Assembly (NCBI GenBank): GCA_023653115.1 | Contig: JAMNXO010000001.1 | Location: forward strand, 248,001-312,000 | Origin: Erythrobacter sp. | GTDB taxonomy: Bacteria; Pseudomonadota; Alphaproteobacteria; Sphingomonadales; Sphingomonadaceae | DNA length: 64,000 nt | Reading direction: 5' to 3' | Position numbers and translations under genes: made by a program | Shown: positions 57,326 to 64,000 of the stretch, piece after piece | Numbering within the stretch: the stretch's first letter is position 1 | Layout: every line of letters begins with the position of its first letter | Notes under the pieces: generated by a model | Told to the model about the DNA's origin: nothing | Seen by the model: only the letters and a program-made list of their open reading frames with translations | Database searches by the model: none

Positions 57326-57406
57326 ACCGCCCCCCCCGCCTCCCCACCCGGCCACCAATAGTACCACTATGTTATGGTGGCCGGGTGGGGAGGCGGGGTG
57401 GGCGGT
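57326..57406. terminator. 31-bp near-perfect hairpin upstream of rlmN
   Basis: Arms 57326-57356 and 57376-57406 pair over 31 positions with a single mismatch. The 19-base loop holds a nested ATAGT/ACTAT stem. It lies between the stop of the IalB-like gene and the start of rlmN, both on the - strand, so it probably ends transcription of the greB-side genes. Much longer than an ordinary terminator and without a strong T-run. Confidence 0.7.
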
Positions 57407-57420
57407 CTGCAACGCTAATG

Positions 57421-57903
57421 TCAGCGCCTTTGCGCGCAGCCGACCGTCGCCGCATCGATCGCGGTCGCGGCTCCGGCAAGGGCATAGCGATCGGTAAAGG
57501 TGCCGCCTTTGGCCCCTTGTGCCGAGACGCTCATGCGTGCGGCTGAACGCAGCGCGGCGACAATCGCGGCATCATCGCGCGCGTCCTTGGCCCAGGCGTT
57601 GCGGCCCTTGGCCACCAGCGTGAAGCGTGTGTTGCCCACCGCCAGCCTGACGCTGCCCGAAACCTCGCGCGACAGCACGAAATGCACCGCGCCGCGCACC
57701 TGCTGCTTGGGCCAGTTCGAGACTGTCGCATAGGCGGGGGCAGCCGGTGCGCCTTGCGCCTTGGCAATCGCATAGCAGCGCGCCGGCGACGCATCGCGAA
57801 ATGCCGCCCAGCCTTCATAAACGCCAAGACTGTCACGCGCAGAGAGCGGCGCGGCGAGGGCCAGCAGGGCGCCGAGCGCAAGAGGGGCAGGCAGCCTAGT
57901 CAT
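57421..57903 (-). CDS. Exported IalB-like protein
   Basis: Signal peptide ([11 protein letters not shown]), then a domain similar in layout to invasion-associated locus B proteins: CYAIAKAQG at the start, [39 protein letters not shown] and a closing cysteine. The assignment is tentative. 160 aa. The start overlaps the greB end by 8 nt. Confidence 0.7.
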   Translation of the reverse strand: MTRLPAPLALGALLALAAPLSARDSLGVYEGWAAFRDASPARCYAIAKAQGAPAAPAYATVSNWPKQQVRGAVHFVLSREVSGSVRLAVGNTRFTLVAKGRNAWAKDARDDAAIVAALRSAARMSVSAQGAKGGTFTDRYALAGAATAIDAATVGCAQRR

Positions 57904-58378
57904 AGTCGATGCCCAGCACCTCCCATTCCTTCGCGCCTGAGGGAAGGGTGACCACCCGCAAATCCCCGATCATGGCGCCCCGCAGCGCGCGGGCCATGGG
58001 TGAGTTCCAGCCGATCCGGCCTGCACCCGCATCCTGTTCGTCATCGCCCACCAGCTGCACGGTCTGGTGATTATCGTCCTCGTCCGCGATGGTGACGCGC
58101 GCGCCAAAGAACACGCGGCTGCGATCCACCTGCGCGGCGGGATCGACCACCCGTAGCGCTTTCATCCGCTTGATCAGATGCGTGAGTTCGCGGTCGATCT
58201 CGCGCATTTTCTTGCGGCCATAGAGGTAATCGCCGTTCTCCGAGCGGTCGCCATTGCCCGCCGCCCAGCTGACGATCTCGACAATCGCGGGACGCTCGGT
58301 GCCGAGCAGCAGGTCATAGCGCGCCTTCAAGGCGGCCATGCCCGCAGGCGTGATGGGGGCGCCCGGTTTGGGGGTCAT
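57896..58378 (-). CDS. greB: Transcription elongation factor GreB
   Basis: Rescues backtracked RNA polymerase by stimulating transcript cleavage. The coiled-coil tip contains GDRSENGDYLYGRKKMREID with the essential acidic pair, followed by a Gre C-terminal domain (RIGWNSPMARALRGAMIGD). 160 aa, as usual. Confidence 0.93.
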   Translation of the reverse strand: MTPKPGAPITPAGMAALKARYDLLLGTERPAIVEIVSWAAGNGDRSENGDYLYGRKKMREIDRELTHLIKRMKALRVVDPAAQVDRSRVFFGARVTIADEDDNHQTVQLVGDDEQDAGAGRIGWNSPMARALRGAMIGDLRVVTLPSGAKEWEVLGIDYD

Positions 58379-58388
58379 ACGAGGCGGT

Positions 58389-60359
58389 TCAGCGCAGGAA
58401 GGTGTTGATCGGACGCGGCAATCCGGCTTCGTTCGGATACATATGCGAATAGGTCACCGCGTTGCCGATCACGCGCATGATGTAATAGCGCGTCTCGAAA
58501 TTGGCCGGGATCTTCTCGACCCAGGTGACCCAGTCGATCGCCCCGGTGCGCGGATCGCCGTTCAGCCGCAGCCATTCGTTCACGCGCCCCGGCCCGGCAT
58601 TGTAAGCGCCCACGGCGAGCGGATAGGCACCGCCGTAATAGCTCATCATCCGCGCGAAATAGGCGTCACCCAGCTGGATGTTGTAGCTGGGCGAGCCGGT
58701 GAGGTCGGCGGCCATGTAATTCAGGCCGAGCTTGCCGGCCTGCTCGCGCGCGGTGCCGGGCATCAGCTGCATCACCCCGCGCGCGCCGGCGTGTGAAACA
58801 CGGGTGCGGTCGAATTCGCTTTCCTGCCGGCTGATCGCGTGGACCATCGTCCAGTCATTGACGATCGGTGTGGGGATCACCGGAAAGCCGATCCGCTCGT
58901 ATCCGGTCAGGCCGTTTTCGCCCGCCTTCATGCCGACCACCACCGCCATTTCATCAAGCCGCGTTTCGGCGGCGAGCTGGGCTGCCATGGTGAGCTCTTC
59001 GGGCGTGTTCGCCTCGTCGCCCAGCGCCTCGAAGAACCGCCGCTCGGTGCGCCAGTCGCGGCGATTGACCGCCATTGCGCGGATCGCCTTCACCAGCGCA
59101 TTGCCTTCAAAGGCGGCGCGGTCGGCCGCGGTGATCGTGACCTCGGGCAGCGGATCGAAGCGCGGCATCTGGCGCCCCAGCGCGGCAATCGACAGCTGGC
59201 CGTAATAGTAATGCGGATAGGCAGCGGCGCGCTCGAAATGCTGCCGTGCTGCGGCCTCGTCGCCCGCCTGGCGCGCGGCGCGTCCGGCCCAGTAATAGCC
59301 CTTGGCCTTGGTCAGCGGCGTGCGCGCGGCATCGCCGTAACGCTGGAACAGCGGGGCCGCCGCCCTGCCGTCGCCAAGGTTCCACAGCGCCTTTGTGCCG
59401 CCGAGCCACACCAGATCGGTGTAGCGATCGCGCAAGGTGAAGCTGGTCTGCGACACATCGGTGCCCGGCGCGAACAGATCATCGACGCGCGCGGCAATCT
59501 GCGCCGCCTCGCGCGAGCTGGCCGATTTGGCCAGCGCCAGCATATCGCCGACAAATTCCTCGGGCTCCAGCGCCGGGCGGCTAAAGCGCGGCCCGGTGGT
59601 GAGCGTGCGCACCGCTTCATCGCTTTGGTTGGTCGCGCGCAGATAGTTGACGAGATTGAACACAAAACCCGGATCGGCCATCGCGCTCTGCGGCACAGCA
59701 ATCCCCGATTCTGTCGGGCGGCCGCCGCGCAGCAGCGCGAGGCGGGCCAGCGCCAGCGGACGGTCCGCCTCTGCGATGTTGATCATCTGCCGCGATGCGG
59801 CATCGGCCTTGCCCTGCCACAGCAGCGCATCCATCCGCGCGGCGTGATCCTCGGGCGTGAGCTGCGCGCCATACAGCCCGATCAGATAGAGTTCGACCGG
59901 ATCGCTCATCGCCCCGCCGCGCCACGCCTTGCGCGCCTCGGCCAGCGCCTCGGGACGCTGCGCGCCGGCCAGCGCCAGCGCATAGCGCGCGCGCGCCGGA
60001 TTGGTCAGCGGCGGGTTGGCATCGAAATAGTGCAGCAGATCGGCCTGCGACGGTGCCTCGTTCTCGAGCACGTTCTCGGCCCGCAGCCGCAGGATCTCCG
60101 CGCGCGGGAAATTGGGGTAGGCGAGCACAAAGCCGGCATAGTCGACAAACCGCATCTCGCGGCTTGCCTGCAGCATTTCCCAGCGGGCCAGCGCCGTGCC
60201 CATTTCGCCCGGCTGGCGCGCCACCAGATTGCCGCCATCAGCGCCTTGTCCCCAGCTTTGCGCTGCCAGCGGCACCGCCATTCCCGCCAGCACCAGCGCC
60301 GCTCCGGCAAGAGCAAGGCGGCGGGTCTTGGGCAGCGGGATGTGGACCATGCTGGACAT
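58389..60359 (-). CDS. slt: Lytic transglycosylase, Slt-type
   Basis: Cleaves peptidoglycan glycan strands to 1,6-anhydro products. N-terminal signal (LALAGAALVLAGMAVPLAAQ), a long alpha-helical superhelix (about residues 60-460), and a C-terminal GH23 domain with the catalytic glutamate in ISRQESEFD and AGARGVMQLMPGTA. 656 aa. Ten bases separate it from greB downstream. Confidence 0.93.
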   Translation of the reverse strand: MSSMVHIPLPKTRRLALAGAALVLAGMAVPLAAQSWGQGADGGNLVARQPGEMGTALARWEMLQASREMRFVDYAGFVLAYPNFPRAEILRLRAENVLENEAPSQADLLHYFDANPPLTNPARARYALALAGAQRPEALAEARKAWRGGAMSDPVELYLIGLYGAQLTPEDHAARMDALLWQGKADAASRQMINIAEADRPLALARLALLRGGRPTESGIAVPQSAMADPGFVFNLVNYLRATNQSDEAVRTLTTGPRFSRPALEPEEFVGDMLALAKSASSREAAQIAARVDDLFAPGTDVSQTSFTLRDRYTDLVWLGGTKALWNLGDGRAAAPLFQRYGDAARTPLTKAKGYYWAGRAARQAGDEAAARQHFERAAAYPHYYYGQLSIAALGRQMPRFDPLPEVTITAADRAAFEGNALVKAIRAMAVNRRDWRTERRFFEALGDEANTPEELTMAAQLAAETRLDEMAVVVGMKAGENGLTGYERIGFPVIPTPIVNDWTMVHAISRQESEFDRTRVSHAGARGVMQLMPGTAREQAGKLGLNYMAADLTGSPSYNIQLGDAYFARMMSYYGGAYPLAVGAYNAGPGRVNEWLRLNGDPRTGAIDWVTWVEKIPANFETRYYIMRVIGNAVTYSHMYPNEAGLPRPINTFLR

Positions 60360-60455
60360 AGTGCCGATCGGCTCCTTAGTAGTCGCTTAACAAGGAAGAG
60401 AACGAAGCGTCGCTCCGGTTTATTCCGATCTAACGGTGAAGACAGGACAAAAGCA

Positions 60456-61343
60456 ATGTTCAGCGGATCGATACCCGCTCTGGTGACTCCTTTTCGCGGC
60501 GGGACGTTTGATGAAGCGGCCTTCCGGCGGCTGGTTGACTGGCAGATCGAAAACGGCAGCGCCGCGCTGGTGCCTTGCGGGACCACCGGCGAAGCCTCGA
60601 CCCTCTCCAACGCCGAGCACCACCGCGTGATCGAGGTGTGCATCGAGCAGGCGGCGGGCCGGGTGCCGGTAATTGCGGGCTGCGGCTCGAACGACACCCG
60701 CAACGCGCTGTTGCACATGAATTTCTCGCGCAAGGCAGGGGCTGCGGCGGGGCTGTGTGTCGCGCCCTATTACAACCGCCCGAGCCAGCGCGGGCTGATC
60801 GCACATTTCAGCTTTCTAGCCGAAAACAGCGATCTGCCGATTGTGCTCTACAACGTCCCGGGCCGCACCGTGACCGATCTCGAGGACGAGACGGTGGTGG
60901 CGCTGGTCAACAAGTATCCCGACAGGATCATCGCGATCAAGGATGCCAGCGGCGATCTCAGCCGCGTCGCCGATCACCGCATGGGCATCGGGCGCGAGTT
61001 CTGCCAGCTTTCGGGCAATGACGAGCTGTGGCTGCCGCACGCGGCGGCCGGCGGGCGCGGCTGCATTTCGGTGACGGCCAATGTCGCGCCTGCGCTGTGC
61101 GCCGAGTTCCACGATGCGATTGCGGCGAACGAGCTGAAGCTGGCGCGGCAATTGAACGACCGCCTGTTCCCGCTGCACTACGCGATGTTCTCCGATGCAT
61201 CGCCTGCGCCGGTGAAATATGCGCTGAGCCGCGTCCACGACTGGATCGAGCCCGACGTGCGTCTGCCGCTGGTGGAATGCTCGGACGAAGCCAAGCGCGC
61301 GGTGGATGAGGCGCTGGTGCTCGCTGGGGTTCTACCCGCTTAA
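60456..61343 (+). CDS. dapA: 4-hydroxy-tetrahydrodipicolinate synthase
   Basis: Condenses pyruvate and aspartate semialdehyde in lysine and meso-diaminopimelate synthesis. The Schiff-base lysine is K162 (IAIKDASGD), with T43/T44 in PCGTTGEAST, Y132 and R137 (LYNVPGRT). 295 aa. A longer open frame upstream is only the antisense of slt. The stop overlaps that of the convergent gene in a TTAA palindrome. Confidence 0.97.
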   Translation: MFSGSIPALVTPFRGGTFDEAAFRRLVDWQIENGSAALVPCGTTGEASTLSNAEHHRVIEVCIEQAAGRVPVIAGCGSNDTRNALLHMNFSRKAGAAAGLCVAPYYNRPSQRGLIAHFSFLAENSDLPIVLYNVPGRTVTDLEDETVVALVNKYPDRIIAIKDASGDLSRVADHRMGIGREFCQLSGNDELWLPHAAAGGRGCISVTANVAPALCAEFHDAIAANELKLARQLNDRLFPLHYAMFSDASPAPVKYALSRVHDWIEPDVRLPLVECSDEAKRAVDEALVLAGVLPA

Positions 61344-62404
61344 ACCACCTCGTCCTCGTCCAGAAGGGTTTCGGCAAAGCCTTCGGGCTCGCTCGCCAGA
61401 ATCGCGTCGGTGATCGTGTCGATCCGCGCGCCGACCCGTTCGGGGTGGGAAATCGCCGCGATGTGGAACAGCGCGTCGCCCTGATGCACCACCGGCAACG
61501 TGGCGTGGCCGATGATGATCCCGTCGATCGGGCTGACCAGTTCCTGCGCATCCTCGCCGAACAGGCCCGCGACGCAGGCGAGCAGATCGCCCTTGCGCAC
61601 CGGATCGCCGCTTTTGCGCACGCGGTGCGTCACCCCGCCGCGCGGTGCCCGCACCCAGACAGAGCGGTTTGCGCGCGCCGGGATGCCGACTTCGGTGAGG
61701 CCATCATCCGCCTCGATCATGCCCAGATGCGCCAGCACCCGGCTGACACCCGCCACCCCGGTCTCGATTGACAGCCGGTCAAACCGCAAGGCCTCGCCCG
61801 CTTCCATCAGCAGCATATCGACGCCCTTTTTCTGGGCGAGATCGCGCAAACTGCCGTCGCGCAGCGGGCTTTCGATGATCACCGGCGCGCCGAATGCCAT
61901 TGCCAGCTCCACGAGCCGTTTGTTGCCTGCCGCGATGCGGATCTGCGGCAGGTTGTAGCGGTGGATCGCGGCGGTGTGGATGTCGATGCCCAGCTGGCAG
62001 CGTCCCACAATCTCGCGGTAGAAGATGTTCGCCAACTGCCCCGCGAGCGATCCGCCCGCGCTGCCGGGGAAGCTGCGATTGAGGTCGCGCCGGTCGGGCA
62101 GGTAGCGCGAATGGGTGATGAAGCCGAAGATATTGGCGACCGGCACCAGCAGCACCGTGCCGGCCAACGCCTGCGGATCGATCTCCTGCGCCAGCCGCTG
62201 GATCACCGCCGTGCCGACAATCTCGTCGCCGTGGATGGCCGCGCTCACGAAGATCGCCGGGCCGGGCCTGGCGCCGTGCAGCACCCTCACCGCTAGCGAC
62301 GAGGCGGTGCCGGTGGCCAGGGTGGTGATCGGAAAGGCCAGATCGCGCGTGGTGCCGGGCGCAATATCCTCGCCGGCGATGGTGAATGGTTGAACCTGAT
62401 CCAT
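61340..62404 (-). CDS. Succinylglutamate desuccinylase/aspartoacylase-family enzyme
   Basis: Zinc-dependent amidohydrolase of the AstE/AspA group: SAAIHGDEIVGTAVI gives His and Glu ligands, DIHTAAIHRYNLPQ the third His. The C-terminal part (VWVRAPRGGVTHRVRKSGD) resembles a biotinyl/lipoyl-like beta barrel. Substrate unknown; without ast genes nearby arginine catabolism is not supported. Start at MDQVQPFTIAG after GAGGGGG. 354 aa. Confidence 0.88.
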   Translation of the reverse strand: MDQVQPFTIAGEDIAPGTTRDLAFPITTLATGTASSLAVRVLHGARPGPAIFVSAAIHGDEIVGTAVIQRLAQEIDPQALAGTVLLVPVANIFGFITHSRYLPDRRDLNRSFPGSAGGSLAGQLANIFYREIVGRCQLGIDIHTAAIHRYNLPQIRIAAGNKRLVELAMAFGAPVIIESPLRDGSLRDLAQKKGVDMLLMEAGEALRFDRLSIETGVAGVSRVLAHLGMIEADDGLTEVGIPARANRSVWVRAPRGGVTHRVRKSGDPVRKGDLLACVAGLFGEDAQELVSPIDGIIIGHATLPVVHQGDALFHIAAISHPERVGARIDTITDAILASEPEGFAETLLDEDEVV

Positions 62405-62516
62405 GATGCGCGTCGCCCCCTCGACCTGCCCCGCAAGCGCCAAGGAGTAACGCGCAAGTTGCCAAAGCGCAAAGCCCCTCGCTTTTTCCCGCGCCGGTGC
62501 CTACATCGCGCGTCCC

Positions 62517-62999
62517 ATGGCACGCCCCAAACCCGTCACCTTCGACAAGCTCAAGATCGTCGCCGAGAACCGCCGCGCGCGGTTCGATTACTATATCGAG
62601 GATACCTTCGAGGCCGGGCTCGCCTTGCAGGGCACCGAGGTTAAGGCGCTCAGGGCGGGCGAGGCGAGCATTGCCGAAAGCTATGCCGAGGTGAAGGATG
62701 GGCAGGTGTGGCTGATCAACGCCAACATCCCCGAATACAGCCACGGCAACCGCCTCAACCACGAACCGCGCCGCCCGCGCAAACTGCTGCTGCACGAGCG
62801 CGAGATCGAAAAGTTCGTCGGTGCGGTGGAGCGCAAGGGCATGACGCTGGTGCCGCTGATGGTCTATTTCAACAGCACCGGCCGGGCCAAGGTCGAACTG
62901 GCGCTCGCCAAGGGCAAGCAGACCCACGACAAGCGCGCCACGATCAAGGACCGCGACTGGAAACGCGACAAGGCGCGGTTGATGCGCGACAAGGGTTGA
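62517..62999 (+). CDS. smpB: SsrA-binding protein SmpB
   Basis: Partner of tmRNA in ribosome rescue. The 160-aa product has [31 protein letters not shown] and the basic C-terminal tail [20 protein letters not shown] that enters the empty mRNA channel. The tmRNA gene was not found in the window. Confidence 0.97.
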   Translation: MARPKPVTFDKLKIVAENRRARFDYYIEDTFEAGLALQGTEVKALRAGEASIAESYAEVKDGQVWLINANIPEYSHGNRLNHEPRRPRKLLLHEREIEKFVGAVERKGMTLVPLMVYFNSTGRAKVELALAKGKQTHDKRATIKDRDWKRDKARLMRDKG

Positions 63000-63005
63000 G
63001 CGCGC

Positions 63006-63061
63006 GGGGCTGAGCGGGCGGGCCTGAACGGACGGGACTGAGCGGGCAGCGCTGAAAAAAT
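63006..63061. repeat. 14-base tandem repeat after smpB
   Basis: GGGGCTGAGCGGGC, GGGCCTGAACGGAC and GGGACTGAGCGGGC follow each other at 63006-63047, with a decayed fourth unit to 63061. A short minisatellite directly after the smpB stop. Confidence 0.7.
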
Positions 63062-63188
63062 CACGGTTTGCGCCGGATTCACCTACTGGTCAGGAACCCG
63101 ATGCTACCCATATGCGCTACATGGTTCCTGTGATGATTCCCGTTCTGCCAGCTGTGACGAGCCGTGCGCCTGAGCGCCGGGGCGGGGC

Positions 63189-63806
63189 GTGCCTGTGACG
63201 CAGTCTGAATCGCCCAAGCCAAGTGTCTCGAAACGCTCGAAGACCTGGGCGATGGACATCATCCGCAAAAATACGCCGACCCGTGAGGAAATGGCCGAGA
63301 ACAAGTATCTCGCTCCGATCGCGCACCGCTTTCTTTCGCCCGAATTGTGGCGCTTCACCCGCCGCTCGGTGCCGCGCGGCGTGGCGCTCGGGCTGTTTGC
63401 GGCCTTCATCATTCCGCTGGGGCAGATTTTCCTGTCGGCCTTTCTCGCCTTGCCGATGCGCGCCAATGTGCCGCTGGCGGCCTTGGTGACCTTCGTGACC
63501 AACCCCTTCACGCTGCCTTTCTGGCTGGTGATCGCCAACCGCATCGGCGACTTCACCTTGCGCTTCGATGCCACCGCGCCGGCCGTGGCCAGCGCCAAAG
63601 CCAATAGCGGGGTCTGGGCCTTCCTGATGGATGCCTATCAGGTCGCCGGTGCCACGGTGGTGGGTTATCTGGTGCTTTCGCTCGTCGCTCCGGGGGTGGG
63701 CTATGTGGTGTCCGGCTGGGTGTGGCGCGCTGTGGTGGCGCGCAAACGCGCCAAACGGTTGAAGGTGATGGAAGCCCGGCTCGACCAGCGGCTCGGGGCG
63801 CGTTAG
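63189..63806 (+). CDS. DUF2062 membrane protein
   Basis: Membrane protein with two to three hydrophobic spans (GVALGLFAAFIIPLGQIFLS, FVTNPFTLPFWLVIANRIGD, VGYLVLSLVAPGVGYVVSG). NPFTLPFW is the family hallmark. GTG start at 63189, or at 63195 giving MTQSESPKPS. Function unknown. 205 aa. Confidence 0.85.
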   Translation: MPVTQSESPKPSVSKRSKTWAMDIIRKNTPTREEMAENKYLAPIAHRFLSPELWRFTRRSVPRGVALGLFAAFIIPLGQIFLSAFLALPMRANVPLAALVTFVTNPFTLPFWLVIANRIGDFTLRFDATAPAVASAKANSGVWAFLMDAYQVAGATVVGYLVLSLVAPGVGYVVSGWVWRAVVARKRAKRLKVMEARLDQRLGAR

Positions 63807-63828
63807 GGACGGGAGCTGACCGGGCGCG

Positions 63829-64000
63829 ATGCGCGCTACGGTCGCGATCCAGCCACAGGAACACCCGCGCTTGTCCGAGCCCAGCCGCCGCATTCCCCGA
63901 CGCCCGGAGCTTCCCGCGAGCGGCCAGCTGGAAAGCCTGGCTGCGCTCGCGCCGTCTTCCACGCTTCTGATGGGCCTCGCCGGCGCGCTGGTGGTGAGTG
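63829..64000 (+). CDS. Start of a gene cut by the window edge
   Basis: An open frame from ATG 63829 to the end of the window encodes an Arg/Pro-rich start (PRLSEPSRRIPRRPELPA) followed by a hydrophobic segment (LLMGLAGALVVS), as in a membrane-bound protein. In related bacteria a sensor kinase often follows the DUF2062 gene; that identity is a guess from context. 57 codons visible. Confidence 0.55.
   Translation, partial: MRATVAIQPQEHPRLSEPSRRIPRRPELPASGQLESLAALAPSSTLLMGLAGALVVS

Noticed and set aside
58839..60455. Long upstream extension of the dapA frame
   Set aside because: This part lies antisense to slt, and dapA has a family-consistent ATG at 60456.

Overview
The window is chromosomal DNA of a high-GC alphaproteobacterium. 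The S10-spc-alpha ribosomal block, the LexA-type GAAC-N7-GAAC box upstream of uvrA, the 2-oxoglutarate dehydrogenase cluster and the general gene set fit Sphingomonadales, most likely Erythrobacteraceae (Erythrobacter/Porphyrobacter-like). The genus is an inference from gene content and protein style; no rRNA or tRNA gene is visible to test it. Most of the window is ordinary core genome. I see no transposase, phage gene or CRISPR array.

Layout. (1) 10-16044, + strand: ribosomal proteins rpsJ-rplC-D-W-B-rpsS-rplV-rpsC-rplP-rpmC-rpsQ, rplN-X-E-rpsN-rpsH-rplF-rplR-rpsE-rpmD-rplO, secY, adk, a START/SRPBCC-like gene, then rpsM-rpsK-rpoA-rplQ. A structured 269-nt spacer separates rpsJ from rplC. 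A sigma70-like promoter precedes rpsM and an intrinsic terminator follows rplQ. (2) 16148-19209, +: a secreted serine hydrolase and two related exported proteins of unknown function. (3) 19206-32392, - strand: reading 5' to 3', mdh, a small exported protein, sucD, sucA, odhB, lpdA, a membrane protein, a DUF4403 lipoprotein, an amidase, a PepSY protein and a UPF0126/TRIC-type membrane protein. sucC is not in the cluster. (4) 32639-38364: a small hypothetical gene, a SleB-like cell-wall hydrolase, a BtuFCD/FecBCD-like metal-chelate importer and a sulfotransferase-like protein. (5) 38501-44172: uvrA with an SOS box, a second sulfotransferase and a sodium:solute symporter whose start is unclear. 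(6) 44392-47608: a small exported protein, rlpA, about 1 kb without a credible gene, and argG. (7) 47812-55939: a histidine-rich exported protein, cfa, a DUF1801 protein, a Moco oxidoreductase with a cytochrome b, a pteridine-reductase-like SDR, two tandem glycine-zipper proteins, a MOSC protein, a methyltransferase and two exported proteins. (8) 55994-64000: rlmN, an IalB-like protein, greB, a lytic transglycosylase, dapA, an AstE/aspartoacylase-family enzyme, smpB, a DUF2062 protein and the start of a truncated gene.

How the parts work together: region 1 builds the ribosome, the Sec channel and RNA polymerase alpha. Region 3 encodes consecutive TCA steps (2-oxoglutarate to succinyl-CoA to succinate, and malate to oxaloacetate). 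rlpA, the SleB-like hydrolase and the lytic transglycosylase act on peptidoglycan.

The least explained DNA is 45583-about 46030 on the - strand. It has at least five well-formed hairpins, one with a GCAA loop, and ends in an intrinsic-terminator-like stem, so it looks like an unassigned structured RNA. Other non-coding signals are the rpsJ-rplC leader, a repeat between odhB and lpdA whose two arms show compensatory changes, and a 31-bp near-perfect hairpin upstream of rlmN.
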